A DNA stretch of 64,000 nucleotides from Clarireedia homoeocarpa (Eukaryota; Ascomycota; Leotiomycetes; Helotiales; Rutstroemiaceae), in assembly GCA_001465935.1 (NCBI GenBank), contig LNKV01000008.1:124001-188000 (forward strand), read 5' to 3'. Positions 1 through 12,470 of the stretch are shown piece by piece; position 1 is the stretch's first letter; the number at the start of each line of letters is the position of its first letter. Made by a program: the position numbers and the translations under genes. The notes below the pieces were generated by a model. It worked only from the letters and a program-made list of their open reading frames with translations, did not search any database and was not told where the DNA came from.

Positions 1-1947
1 AAATCCTGCGAGGGGGTGTAGGAAGAGACGATATATTACTACAGCAATAGCGTAAAGGATGCCGCAGCATATCAGCGTCGGAAGAATGGTTAAAAAATCC
101 ATTGTTCAATATGTTGTCAATGTAGAGATATCGAGCCCCGAGACAGGCTTTCACCAGATCAGAAGCGATACCTTTCTACCTAATAGATACGTTCTTTGTT
201 ACATACCACAGCCGCTCTGAAAATTCTGTACAGTCAGTCAGTGTCACACAGCACCTAATGCCAGATCAACTATCTTCACCTGTCGACCCGCTTGAGTACA
301 GACTTGAGCCACTTGGATACATAAGGACCTTGCCCAATGTGACATATTTGACAGATGCGCCTTACGGTGATCGGTGGTGATATGCATAGGCTACTTACAT
401 GTTTACCTCACAGAAAAGTAATGTTCAAGATGTAAGGTCGGAGTTGTTTCTGTATGCAATGTAACCAGCATGTTGCCCCATTTTATGTAAGCTTCGACGA
501 TTCCGCATTGGGATAGGCCCCGCGAAGTACAAGCCACTCAGTGGTTAATTCTACTTCTTGCATTGTTAAGTCCGACCTATATTTGCACTTTGAATACATC
601 GATACTAGTATATGTACCTAGTCATCATTTCATATGACAATACATTTTTCCCCCCAATGCGACGTTGTATTACCATACTATCTCCATTCTGCTTGCATAT
701 CATCCCACTTTACTTCGTAAACGCCACAGCCACGAAGCGGGGAGAATTATGATTGGTGAAGCGCATGGCGCGTTCCTCCTGAAGGCTCACGCATATCCTA
801 CTTTTACATAAGTAGGGTCAGACTGCAGCGACGCTACAGCAAATCCTGGCTGCAGACGGTGTAACCAATGATGCGACGAGCCAAAGTGCCATGATTCCAC
901 GCCCCCCAGAGACATCGGCTTCCATACCATGAAAATAAGCATAACTTGAATCCTACCGGAGCACGCTACAGTATCTGGCAACCCCTTCATTCTGCCACAA
1001 CCTATTCCACACACACACACACACCTCCGGCCCCAGCCATCCGCTTCGGGTGTTACCTCCAATTTGCCATTCAGGATTTGAATATGCATGTTCGCGTTGA
1101 CATCAGCGGGTTAATCCGCTGTCAGGGTATGCGTCGGCTCCTCCGGAGCGTTCACCATCCTAGCCCTAGATGTCTCGACTCTTGAAGTCTTGAATTTGCC
1201 TGGCTCATCGTTCAAGTTGGAGACGGGCGTTGGAGAATTACGTTGGAGAATTACGCCGGGTCCGGCGACATCAGTGACCGTTAGCACTTGGGGCCACTTT
1301 TATAGTGTCTTTGGGTCGCACTTTCGAAAGCTATTCTGCCGGCATGGGGAGTACCTGCAGGTTGCTGATGAAGATATTCCAAGGAATGGTATGATATAGT
1401 GGCAGATGAATCGGTTAGCGTGTGGCGTCTTTGGTGTGAAAGATATTACCTTGTATTACACATGGTTGCTCTGCAACCTCCTGTGAAAGAGATTACCCGT
1501 CAGGAGTGATAGTTTGAGAAAAAAACGCCGAGCTAGTTATTCAAGTAAGGAAGGAGGAGAAGATTGGGAGGGTATCTACATGGGTCTTAATGCGTAACTA
1601 CCCAGCTGAATAGAAGCAGTTGAACCACTTGTGTAGATTGCTTCGGGGATGACTTCGCATGAGGCTGTATCTTACTGCCACCTTTAGAAAAATTCCATTA
1701 AGTGAACCAGCCCCGAAACGTGTTATGTTCACTGTGGTATACTACATTGTCGCAATCACATTGTCTGAGCGATAGTTGATGGTACTACAGGATCTCGAGG
1801 TGTGCCTGTCTGGCAAGAAATACTTGCCTTTAATTCCTTGACCGAAAAAAATTGCATGAAAGGACGACTAGATGTTCGACGACTCTCTCGCCATTCCATA
1901 ATTCTTTCTTTCGCATACCCAGACATTCTCTGATACGCACGTTCACC
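1..1947. other. intergenic, no supported gene
   Basis: I see no reading frame with protein-like composition or a consistent splice pattern here. There is a short (AC)n run near 1009-1022. The last few hundred bases are presumably the promoter of the rhodopsin-domain gene. Confidence 0.5.
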
Positions 1948-3288
1948 ATGATTTCTAGGCGCTATTACCATCTTTCTAGGCAGGCGAGATCAGATCTTCC
2001 ACCTGCGGGGCCACACATAGGGCTCAATGTTCATAATTTCCAGGATACTACAGTTGACATCGTGTTGTTGGTACTGACCACAACGTTTGTTGGTCTCCGC
2101 TTCTACGCCCGCCGGCTTCAAAATGTTCGATATGGATCCGAAGATTGGACGATTTTGGCAGCATTGGTTTGTAATTGTCTTCTTGCGCAATCACAGATGC
2201 TAACGAGGCCAAAGGTTATCTTCTACGCTTATATCGGAGTATCGTTCGCGGCAATTTTCGGTGGCGGCATAGGGTATCATGCAAGCCAACTCTCTCTTGA
2301 GCAGGCAACATTGGCTCTTCAAGTATATTTCACGTTCCACCACACTCATCTCCAGTCTAAACTTACCATGAGATAGCTTACGCTCGCGATCCAAGTCACG
2401 TACGCCGCGGGAGTAGGTCTCGTCAAATGCAGTATCTGCTTGCTCCTGATGAGAATCTTCTCGACCAAAAAATTTCGAATTGCGGCTACAATTGTCATGG
2501 GCTTGTGTATTGCATGGGCGACCATGACCATACTCATTGGATTCCTCATTTGCCATCCTCTGGACTATAACTGGAACTTGAAGCCGCCTGGGTCGCATTG
2601 TGGGAACCAGACTGTGGCTTATGGATCCGTTGGCGTCGTGGATATCTTGACTGATACATGCATTTTGATACTACCTATTCCCATGATTTGGAGACTTCAG
2701 ATGCCAAAATTGAATAAAATCTTGCTTGTCAGTTTGCTTGGATTTGGTGTCTTGTAAGTCGATCTGTTTCGCATTGCGACAATGGAAAGCTAATCCACTG
2801 GCGCTAGCACTATTGTCGTCACTATTGTGCGCGTTATCATTATTGTGAACACGGACTTTCTCGATTTCAGCTACTCATCCAAAGGAATATTCATATGGAC
2901 GGCCGTCAATTTCGGCACTGGAATACTCGTCGCGTGTTGTCCGCTGCTGCGCCCTTTCTTCGAGCGATTTCACCCCAAGTCTTTGATTAGATCGCTCGGC
3001 ACGTCAAGAAGTGTCAACACAAGCCTGACAGCAGATTCGACATCGAGGAGACACTCCAAGTTCAGTCGGTTAGGAGAAGACAGCTTTCCGCTTCACGAAA
3101 GAGGCAATGAATCGGACGCTGCGATGACAGGTTTTGGGGACGCGGCGCACGAGCAAAACTTCTTGCGGGCTCCGGGGAATATTCACAACACCGTGTATAG
3201 CCCGAGTAATAACCCTAATGTGGCGAGCAAAGGGATCAGTGTGCAGACGGAACTGATAGTAGACTCTACCGAAAGGCTGAATGTTTAG
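1948..3288 (+). CDS. Rhodopsin-domain (PTH11-like) seven-helix membrane protein
   Basis: Fungal integral membrane protein of the rhodopsin-domain family found in many paralogs in Pezizomycotina. The function of most is unknown; some are proposed sensors. The model has exons 1948-2166, 2215-2322, 2377-2753 and 2808-3288. The 48-nt intron at 2167-2214 is in frame but has a GCTAACG branch point, and removing it restores the expected helix spacing. The other two introns (54 nt each) end in TAG. Family signatures are RFYARR and EDW after helix 1, CSICLLLMRIF in helix 3, a GNQT segment before helix 5, LPIPMIWRLQMP, and FTIVVTIVR across the third splice. The tail from about 2975 is hydrophilic and Ser/Thr-rich, as is typical of a cytoplasmic C-terminus. 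The start ATG sits in CACCATG; an in-frame upstream alternative lacks that context. Confidence 0.85.
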
Positions 3289-4059
3289 GCTAGAGCCTAG
3301 CATGATATATAGCTTTTGATTGAATGCCTTTAATGATTGACGCCAATTTTCATCCGATTACTTACTCTCAGATTTGCCTTTCAAAAAGACAAGAAAGTGC
3401 ATTCCATTGTGGATAACCAGGATACTCTCACTCAGCATAGTGCATTGCACAATGTCTCTCTACGGCACTGCCATTTCGTGTGAATCCAACAGTCCGTCTT
3501 GCCGTTCTTGCTTGCCATCGTTCCCATTGCTCCCTGAAGCAGTATATTATATTTTGTAGTCATTACATAAGAACTAGAACCTGCAGCTGAGCGGCAAAGC
3601 GCGTCTGAATGTACTTCATCGCTCGCCCTTCCCTGCGGACTATTGTATGCAAGGTCTCGGTGCATGTTCCAGTTTCAGTAAACATAGCACGGGTAAGGAA
3701 GACTCCCATCGTACTCGGCGAAAGTAGGTTCACTAGAACCATGCAGCAAGTGGATCTTATCGCATATGCAGGGCCAGTGACAGCTTAGCTGCATGCCACT
3801 TTACAGCATGATCAGTGATCACTAACGTCAAAAGTGATGCCAAAGCCTCCAACAAGAAGGTGAGAATGAAACGGTGCTGAGCATGGGTACGCTGACCCTG
3901 TTTTGGTATTACGGAGTTGGAAATGTAATGGCGTAGGGAGAGCACTTGATCTTGCGGAAAGAGTGGATAGCTCCCGGAGTGCCTCTCTCATTTTGGCTCT
4001 TAATATCATCGATATACTCGCGAAACCTACGATCAACCCAACACCAGAATACCGCAACG
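3289..4059. other. intergenic
   Basis: Spacer between the rhodopsin-domain gene and the terpene synthase, both on the plus strand. No supported gene. The open frames here are short and lack protein-like composition. Confidence 0.5.
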
Positions 4060-5575
4060 ATGCAAGTTTCACGAAAGCAACTGGTTATGTTGCTGAAGGG
4101 CCAACGAGTTCATATCCCAGATTTGACTTCAATTTTTCACAACTGGCCTCAAGCGATCAATCGTGAAGTCGACAGCATTCGCCCGGATATTGAGAAAAGA
4201 CTTGAGAGGTACGTATCCCAAGCTGGTATAGCACTAACTCGACACATTCATTAACGAAGAATGGATCAGTCTTTTCCCCGGTGATAGGAGGCTCGAAAAG
4301 CTCAAAGCTGCCGACTTTGCTTTATTTGGATCATGCTGGTGGCCACATGCAAGCGAGGGTAGCTTGCGCATTGTTGCTTATCTAGCCATATGGGTAAGGA
4401 CTCAGACCTTTCGCAATTTCACTTACTAATTCGAGAGGATGAAGTTGTTTGTCTGGGATGACGGTTAGTGATTACTATACTCTTGGTGCCCGCCATTTTT
4501 CGATGATCACGCTTAATACGATGCCCTTCTAGAACTTGACTCTGAAATCGGGCCACTTGCAAATGACTTCAGCAGAGGACAGGCATTCCGATCTGATACT
4601 ATCAGATATGTCACCCACTGTCTTGGTCTCGAGTCTCAGGATCTCGGAGATGAACCCACAAACAACATTATTAGAAGTTTCAAAGTTATCGGAGATGCAA
4701 TCTGCCATGCATACACAGACGGTGAGTTATTTGAGATGAAGAGTTCCAAGATCGCCCTCAATGCTCAGACCTACATCTAGCCCAGAGACGCATTCTGCTA
4801 GAGCAGATGGTGTTCTTCATGGACTGCTCGGAGATTGAACAGAGAGTTCGACTGAGCGACGAATTGCCGACCATTGGACAGTACTGGGACTGCCGAATGG
4901 GCACAAGTGCTGTTGGTGTAACCCTGGCAGTCAACGAGTGTGTATAAACCAGTCGTGTAACCCTGCTCGCAAGACTAACAAGAACTAGGTTCGCAAACGG
5001 ATGCGATGAGTCCACAATGATGATCGATGAAAAAATGAAAATTCTCTGGGATTGTGCAAACGAGATAATATGGCTGTAAGAATACCCACTTATTTCATTC
5101 CTCTCTCAAGTTACATCGAACTGAAAATGATCCTTCGTCCGTTAGCGTGAATGACATCTTGTCGATCAAAAAAGAACTAGTAAGAAGGTAAAGCCCCGCT
5201 TGTCTGAGCAGTAGAAAGTAACGATTTCCCCGTGAAGGATCAGAACACTGTTGACAGCCTCGTCCCACTCCTCTTCAGACATACTGGAAGCGCCCAGGCG
5301 GCGATTGATTCCGCAGTTGCATCAGTGACTGCTGCAGTGAAGGGATTCGACAGAATTGCGGCCGAATTGCTTCAGCAATATCAATATGAGCAAGAAACTC
5401 ACGCGGCATTACAACGCTTCATCAACGCATGTCGATACAACTGTACCGGCAACTTGGCTTGGAGGTATGTTTTTCCCTGCGAGGTTTGTATCTTCCTGAC
5501 ATTTCCAGCCTTCGCACGAAAAGATACGGAATATGCCACGAAGGGCGCGTTGGAGGCATCAGTCTCACCTTGTAG
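4060..5575 (+). CDS. Terpene synthase (sesquiterpene cyclase type)
   Basis: Class I terpene cyclase that ionises a prenyl diphosphate, probably farnesyl diphosphate, in a Mg-dependent reaction. Nine exons: 4060-4208, 4270-4393, 4445-4463, 4533-4721, 4781-4937, 4989-5075, 5146-5179, 5238-5464 and 5509-5575. They total 1053 nt with every phase matching, giving 350 residues, a normal fungal sesquiterpene synthase length. The aspartate-rich motif WDDELD starts at W95 and is assembled across a 19-nt micro-exon. The NSE/DTE motif NDILSIKKE lies at 244-252 and the C-terminal RY pair at 334-335. All catalytic motifs are intact, so the enzyme should be active. The product cannot be read from sequence. 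No P450, transporter or regulator adjoins it, so it looks like a stand-alone cyclase. The start is the first ATG in frame with conserved N-terminal sequence; an upstream in-frame extension looks non-coding. Confidence 0.93.
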
Positions 5576-6613
5576 ACTGCGTCAAATGAAATGCGATGCT
5601 ATGTTAGGGAGTGAGGATAGGATTTGTGAAGCGATGTAAGACTTATTATACTTCCTAGGTAAACTTATACCGGCGCCGCATAGTTGCTTGGAATACGGCG
5701 ATTGCTAGAAAGAACACAAAGAAACGGAATAATAATTTTCATTCATACATACCACAACTTCCTAGTTATATGATCGGTCCTCGCGTCCTTCACGCGCAGG
5801 GCATGACGTCGTTGAACGTATTCTCCAACAAAAACTGTTAGAAAATCGCACATCCTAATAAACAATGTTCCAATTGTCCCTTTTCCGCTTGCTGGTTCTT
5901 TGCTAGAATATGAAAAGTGTAATTCCTTTTTGCTCCAATACCTCATAACGTTCTCCTTGGGCTATTCCTTTATATCGAAATGCATGTGTCGTCCATTGTA
6001 AGTTAGCCGAAAATCATGCCTTTTTACGCGTTAGATAGTGTAACATTACGACTTTTCGTGTATGTAACTTATGCCGTGGTAGTTTACCTTGGATCTGGAT
6101 CTTTTGCCCTCAGAAACGCCAAGCCGCTTACCATAAGTAGATTAGTGCGATAGATGGACAATCTCCAGCGGGAGAGATTGAACTTCATTGAGAATGAGAG
6201 CGCAGTACAAATAAATATTCAGAGAGATCAATTGTGATATTCATGTCCTATTTTATTATTCTCTCATCTCCATGTTTGCCACAATGAGTTCTGCCCTAGG
6301 AGGGGATGGGTTCGTGGGTATCAGAGGTCAATTTGATCAGGAGTGCGAAGGCAGATAAATACATAGGCAATACCTCATTCTGCTAATCTTAACGCCATTG
6401 CTAGGGAGTCTCCTACTCAAGATGGTGTAAAGACAAAGGTAAAAATTCAAAGTCCCGCTGCGCAATTCTTGACTGAACGGCCAAGTCCGCTCCTACCTTG
6501 TGACCGATTGCTCAAGATGCAACCCTATCTTCTCCGCTATCCCATCTCGATATCAGGTCAAGGCTATAGCATATCTAGGCCTATAGAACATCCAGCAAAG
6601 TAGAACCCATCAA
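5576..6613. other. intergenic
   Basis: Terminator side of the terpene synthase and of the minus-strand gene downstream (convergent ends). AT-rich. No supported gene. Confidence 0.5.
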
Positions 6614-7681
6614 TTACTTCATATCAACATCATCGCCGCCACTGCCACCACCACCACCACCATTCCTTCTCCTCTTTCTCTTCTTCTCCCCTCTCCCTAG
6701 CAGATTCTTCACCGTTCCAAATTCCCTCTCCATATTTCTAAAGAACTCGCCAGCCGTTTGGGTTCCGAACTTAAAGCTATTTTCCCGTTTGAGCTTGACT
6801 CTCCTTCTATCGTTCGTATCACTCATATGTTGATCTTCGTTCTCTTTACCGTCTTCCTCTTTGATAATATACCTTCTCCATTCATCCTCATCCATGACTC
6901 TAGAACACTCGTCGAAAGTACTGCTCTCAGCATTTGGATCATAGGGCATCAGCAATCTGCTAGATGTAGGCGTATATGCTGGTGGTAGATGACAAGAATG
7001 AGGTTCAGTATTGTAGAACAAGGACGGGTTGAGCCATGATGGGGGGGATTGTGGAGGGAATTCGGGTTTAATCCTTCACAATGGTTTAGTAAACTAAATA
7101 GCAAGGTTGCAAAGAAAAGGAGACACGTACGTAAGTCCGATCGGTTCTTCTTGCTTGATTTGGGGCCTAGTTTGTGAGAAGCTGAATGATTATTAACTCA
7201 TTCAGTAAAGCCAAATCCGAAGGAGATACCTCACCTCTCGCTACTACCGACTGAGCCACTCTTAAATTTCCAATCAGACTCTCTACGTCCACTCAACAGC
7301 TTACCATTGCCATTTGGATCAACTTCGAATTTATATTCGACGCGAGGCTTGCGAGAACCGTGGTAGAAAATAGTATTACCATCGAGAACAGTGCCCGTAC
7401 GAAGAGAGCAGCGATAGGGGACGGATCTATGTAGTTCTAGGTTAGTCATGAAATCTTGCTGCTCTATTTGATGCAGTAAATAGGAGGGAAAGAACACGAT
7501 GTGCGGAGAAGGAGAATGCATACTTCTCATGACGTTGCTCTGCTTGAGAATAGGGACACATAGTGTTGTCTTTTTGCTGGAGGGTGTGAGCTATGTGTGC
7601 ATAGCAGATGGTTGTTAAGATGACTTTGCATCTGCAGGCGTAGGTGACGATGGTTTCGACACACATGTTGAGGCTGAGCAT
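6614..7681 (-). CDS. Unknown protein, MC-x4-TY N-terminus and basic glycine-rich tail
   Basis: No known function recognised. Exons, descending: about 7681 (or 7666)-7524, 7426-7235, 7166-7131 and 7073-6614. Phases agree and give about 276-281 residues. The N-terminus is cysteine-rich (MCVETIVTYACRC, then more Cys), a pattern I associate with short uncharacterised fungal proteins. The middle is acidic and lysine-rich (IKQEEPIGL). The C-terminus is strongly basic (KKRKRRRN), possibly a nuclear signal, then a glycine run and DMK. The start is uncertain: ATGs at 7681 and 7666 are both possible, and I favour 7666 because it places MC at the N-terminus. The gene at 9043-10008 starts with the same spacing and may be a distant relative. 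Confidence 0.6.
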
Positions 7682-9042
7682 CTGTTGCTGGTAGGATGGG
7701 CGTCGAAGAAAGGGAAATTTGCTTAATGTGTAAGTTGAGTTCAAGAGGAAGACTGCGTCGAGGCCGGCTCAATGATCAAATTGAAATTGTGAGATTCTAA
7801 ACGAGACAATGAATTTGAGAAAGGTGGACAGTGCGAGAGGAAGAGTTGAGATATCAACCATGTGGATGTGAGGTTCTTGTCGAAGGTTAGTGGTAAAAGT
7901 CAGACGTGATGGTACAGTCGAACCTAGAGATCGACACAGCTTTCAAGTCTGCTTCATGTGATGGATTGACAGTGGTCATTTGGAAAACTGAGAGTGAATT
8001 GGTGACAAATGATTACTCTTATAGCGACGAGGTGAATCACAGGGTTTGCCAGTTTAAGGATAGTAAGGAGCACAATTTCATAATACTCTCTGGTCATGAG
8101 ATAATACTTGCTTTACTGAGCGTCTGTCATTCACATCGTTGTCCTTCCAAAGATGGTCTAGTTATGTAGATATGTTTAGTGCTGTCGGCCTCCAAATTAT
8201 ATCGCTCGAACCATAGATTGAATATAGCCCTCGCATCCGCTCTCTTCTTTACATCATGATTTTCTAGAAACAAAAAGCTATAAAGATATGAGTTGAACGC
8301 TGCAAGATTGGTCAGTTAGACACTCAAGGTTAAGTTAGTCGTATTTCGAGGTCCTCTTGCAAATATCTGGAAACGGACCATGCCAAGTGCTCAAAGAAAG
8401 ATCGCAGGAAGTTGTATCAGAATTTATGCATTTAAAGCATTCCAGGTAAAAACATCGTAATCACAAAGCAGGATATAATGAATATGTAGGCAGAGCATCT
8501 GAGCAACCCACAAGAACCGCGGAAGGTATCTGGCCTCATTGTAGAATACGCTACTCCCTATCTCCTAATCAAATACCCATAACCCTCATGGCAATTCAGC
8601 TTCCGTATGAGAGCACACTCATATCCAACACGAATGCATTAGTCGGAGGTCATGTTAACAATGGTGTGCCATTCGGTTTCAAGTTTGGTCTTATCCTTAC
8701 TATAGATGGCGTCTGAATACTGTCTCGACTGACCTTTTTGCTGGGTAATGTTTGGGGCGGCGAAGGATCCGTCCTTCATAATTGATCCTGATTAAAAGGC
8801 ATATAGTTAGCTCATCTAATTGCAGGAAAGGAAAGACTCGACAGCAGGCATACCACTTCGCAGACCTCTGGTAGCACTATCATCATGAAGACATCATCCT
8901 TCTGCACACCTCTATGGCTGCCCCGATTTCCCCTCATTGCCCATATGGTTTGCCTGTTTTTTGCTCTTCTTATTTTTCTTCCGTTTGATCTCCCTTTAGG
9001 AGAAGTGAGATATCCACCTGTGCTTCTTTTCATCGCACGCCT
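7682..9042. other. intergenic
   Basis: No supported gene. A plus-strand open frame at 7906-8169 overlaps the promoter of the minus-strand gene and has no splice or composition support. Confidence 0.45.
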
Positions 9043-10008
9043 CTACTTTGCATTCATGGGAGTAACTGAATGAGCTACACCATTTCTCATTGAGCCGGCT
9101 CCCTCAGCCATGTGACCTTTTATTTGTTCTCTGCAGTTATCGCAACTGCTTCCCAATTGTCCTGTCACCCGAGGAGGTTCAACACCCGTTGCGATGCAAT
9201 TCATTAGATTGCTGTCTTTACTGTGCTCCAGGGTCATGGAAGGCGCGATCTGATCCTCAGAATTAGGTATAGGTAACTCTAGTGCATTCAGTCTTGAACT
9301 CGATTCTGAACGCTTGTGGTATCGTGTTGTGGTCGTAAGATCTGTAGTCAACGAATCCGTCATCCTGCACTCCTCCCCCAACCAACATTTATGGTCTGCC
9401 AACAACTCATTGGTCTTATTTCGTGTATGGTCTGCTCCAGTTCCCATCACATCACAATTATCGGCGGTAGAGGGGAATCCAAATTCCGTCTTCATCTCCA
9501 CAGTAGGCGTTTTCTGCTTCTCCATCCGCTGATACTTGCCGGTTTTTGTAATCGCAACCCAGTCAGTATCCCACCAATCTACTCTCTGACCCTTTCCCGT
9601 CCACTCTCCTTCAAACCAACTCCTCTCCCTAACAATTTTCTGCTGTTTGAACGTCAATTGCCTATCACCACCCTTTTGTAGCACTACCAGGTTGGTGCAG
9701 TTGACCCATTGGCGATTATACCAATTCACCTGCTCGCCTGGGGCAAGGACGTCCCAAAATTTGCCACCCCATAACCGTTCGCATTTGACCTCGATTGTGC
9801 CTGGGACTGGATTTTTTCTGCATAGGCAACCTGAATGATCTAGATGCAGGTGTGCATGTCCAAGGTCATGACAATTGAGCGCTGAAATTGAGAGGTCTTT
9901 TCGTCGATCGTATTTCAGTGGGCTTCTTTCGAATTGCGGAGAACATAAAAGTGTGTGAGTATATTCGCCCCAGCACCGGACGTAAGTGGTGGTGAGAATG
10001 ATGCACAT
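9043..10008 (-). CDS. Unknown protein, single exon, MC-x4-TY N-terminus
   Basis: Uncharacterised 321-residue frame starting at a true ATG (10008). It begins MCIILTTTYVRC, matching the M-C-x(4)-T-Y-x(2)-C spacing of the protein at 6614-7681, and more Cys/His residues follow in the first 70 residues (CHDLGHAHLHLDHSGCLC). That spacing could bind metal, but no named finger fits. A tryptophan-rich stretch (WGGKFWDVLAPGEQVNW, later WWDTDWVAI) follows, and the C-terminal half is polar and low in hydrophobics. No signal peptide or membrane helix is seen. Its relation to the neighbouring MC protein is inferred from the N-terminus only. Confidence 0.55.
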   Translation of the reverse strand: MCIILTTTYVRCWGEYTHTLLCSPQFERSPLKYDRRKDLSISALNCHDLGHAHLHLDHSGCLCRKNPVPGTIEVKCERLWGGKFWDVLAPGEQVNWYNRQWVNCTNLVVLQKGGDRQLTFKQQKIVRERSWFEGEWTGKGQRVDWWDTDWVAITKTGKYQRMEKQKTPTVEMKTEFGFPSTADNCDVMGTGADHTRNKTNELLADHKCWLGEECRMTDSLTTDLTTTTRYHKRSESSSRLNALELPIPNSEDQIAPSMTLEHSKDSNLMNCIATGVEPPRVTGQLGSSCDNCREQIKGHMAEGAGSMRNGVAHSVTPMNAK

Positions 10009-11492
10009 ATTTGAGCTGCGATCTTTCGTTTATGATGGTGCCAACTTGATTGTGAAAGTGAAGTGGAGGTTGTAATAAGAAAGCAAGTAGACTTGAGGGA
10101 AAATGTGAAATCGAAATAGGCTAGTGCAGCACTTCCGTAAAGAGTGAATACAAGCAAAACATAGCTACTAGATAAAGCAAGCCTCTGTAGAATGGGCTTC
10201 AGCTGTAGAGGTAATATCTTCTGCAGTGAAGACATGCTATGTCGCCTACAGTATGAAAAGTCGACATCAAGGAAAAATACACCAAACCCAGCATTGTGTC
10301 GTAGGATGCGTGGCAGCTTCCTCGTTATGCAATCTTCGGTTTCTTCAGCACAACCTCCCACGGCGCGGTCAGAATTCATCAGACACCATTGGCGCGAGGT
10401 CAACCAGACTGCTGTCTTCATGATTGTTGTCAGCGTCCTTTCCACGTCTAAACATTCGTCATTCAATATCACACTAGCTCGATACAGTTCATACCTAACA
10501 ACCATCACATTTATAGCTGCAGCTCTCGCAGCGTGGCGGGTCATGTTATGTTGGCCACAACATTGATCCGGTATGTTGTCGTCCCAAGTGACTCCACGGC
10601 ATTCGACGGATCTAGCCGCTCAGCCTACCGCGCTAGTTAAGGTATATCGACGACCTCGAATGTGGTCTGCCTCTCATATGGTTTTCGTTACATGTTACAC
10701 TGCGTCGCACGTAAGCTGTGGTGGCGCGATAAGACGGAATAGCAGTACGGAGCGGGGAGGTAAGTCGACCGATTGTGAACATGGAGAAGCGCAAAGGTTG
10801 GCCTGCTTCTATGAGCGCATCTTAACGAATTCTGGGAACCTATAGTACTTTTACATGGGAGAGTGAGACCATTAACGTTTCATTGTTACATGTGAACGTA
10901 GCACAAGTAATTATATCAAGGAAAACGCCTAGAATATATATGCAAAGATCAGGTTTTCAGAAAAACATCTCTTGATAGACTACGCCTATTGCTATTACAC
11001 CGTACAAAATTGCGAAAGTCCATCCCCTAATCTCCATTTGCCCAATCGACCCCACAACGCGGAAAGCAACGAGAGGCAAAAGAACAGACGTAACGCAGCA
11101 CCCTTATGATTCAGATCCATTCTCAACCGCGCATGAGGAAAAAGACGAGGAAAGACAAAGATCTTGCGAAAAGAGAAACAGAGAAGAAATAGCATGACAT
11201 AGGTATGCGGAAGAAGATTCGTCGTCCGTCTTATGCCCGAGATACTATGCCGAAATCCGTTATGTTTAGGAGAACGTCGATGCATGCCGTGCCAGGTACT
11301 GAATAAATTTGTCCACGAGTTATCGGTCATGAGGAGACGATAGATCAATGCCAATTTAGAGAAGCCATGCACAGTCTGTAAGCACATATATCGTCTCGGT
11401 AGCATGCAACCCGTCATCCAACAGAGGGAGCTAGTTTCGCAGTAAAATAGAATCCGATCGCATTAAAAGAAAGAAAGTCGATAACAGTAGCT
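10009..11492. other. intergenic and rho1 3' region
   Basis: Promoter of the minus-strand gene ending at 10008 and the 3' flank of rho1. Long open frames (9915-10544 minus, 10995-11417 minus) have no family resemblance or introns, and I treat them as chance frames or UTR. Confidence 0.45.
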
Positions 11493-12470
11493 TTACAGAA
11501 CAATGCACTTCTTCTTCTTCTCCTTCTTGGTCAAGAGTGCAGCACGGGTAGCGTGTTCGAAGACCTCACGTACACCCTCGTTGGTCTTTGCCGAACACTC
11601 AAGAGACTTGTAAGCACCGATCTTGTCAGCAACCTTTGTAGCCTATGGTTTCAAGTGTTAGCTCATGTTCTCGAATCATGTGTTTGATGCTGTCGTATAG
11701 CTGATAGGATGGGGCAGATTTCATCCAATCATTTCTTACCTGTTCCACGGTAACAGGGCTCTGGTTTGTCTTCTTCAGCTCGTCTTTGGTCTTTTGGTCG
11801 TTACGTAAATCCATCTTGCAGCCAACGAGGACAATGGGTAGACCACTGCAGAAGTGAAGGACTTCGGAGATCCACTGTTGGAAGAGCACGTGTCAGCAGT
11901 TGTCTTATCAAGGCGTCAACCTGTTGCAAGGTAGGAATCTAATCGTACCTTCTCCTGAACGTTGTCAAGGGAATCCGGGGAATCAATGGCATAACAGATC
12001 AAAATAACATGCGAATCGGGGTATGATAGAGGTCGGAGTCGATCGTAATCTTCTTGTCCAGCCGTATCCCATAGAGCCAACTCAACGTGCTTTCCATCAA
12101 CCTCGACATCGGCAACATAGTTCTCGAAGACAGTTGGGACATAGACCTATAGCGGAACGCAGTCAGCACTTGATCCCATTTGTGTGATGAATCTTTATCA
12201 ACAGCTTCGTTGTTGATATTCGTTTGTGTTTGACGCGATGGTCTGGCCGCCGTGCCTTGCAGTCGCATAATCGTTAGGAGTCGGTGAAAGGCTTACCTCT
12301 GGGAAAGTACCCTTGGAGAAGACACTATCAAATCATCAGTATCAATGACTTCCATCCCGCTGGCCTCTCGAAAGAGCTCTTGATAGATAGGCAGGTACTT
12401 ACATCAACAAGCAAGTCTTACCGCAGGCACCATCTCCTACAATGACAAGCTTTCGACGGATTTCCGCCAT
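11493..12470 (-). CDS. rho1: Rho1 small GTPase
   Basis: Rho-family GTPase that regulates beta-1,3-glucan synthase, protein kinase C and actin polarity at the plasma membrane. Exons, descending: 12470-12403, 12324-12297, 12146-11949, 11874-11740 and 11642-11493. They total 579 nt, all phases match, and encode 192 residues. P-loop GDGACGKT is at about 13-20, the effector region VYVPTVFENYVADV at 36-49, switch II WDTAGQED follows, then the GCKMDL base-recognition motif and ECSAKT. The C-terminus is a lysine run followed by the CAAX box CIVL, which predicts geranylgeranylation. The sequence nearly matches known fungal Rho1 throughout, so identification is firm. The second exon is only 28 nt. The 150-nt intron after it is the longest in the gene. 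Confidence 0.98.

Noticed and set aside
1852..1947. In-frame N-terminal extension of the rhodopsin-domain protein
   Set aside because: The downstream ATG at 1948 has the better CACCATG context, and the extension is not membrane-protein-like.
9915..10544. 209-residue minus-strand open frame
   Set aside because: Overlaps the start of the better-supported 9043-10008 gene, has no domain pattern, and looks like promoter sequence.
10995..11417. 140-residue minus-strand open frame downstream of rho1
   Set aside because: Lies in the probable rho1 3' UTR, with no family signature and no conserved composition.
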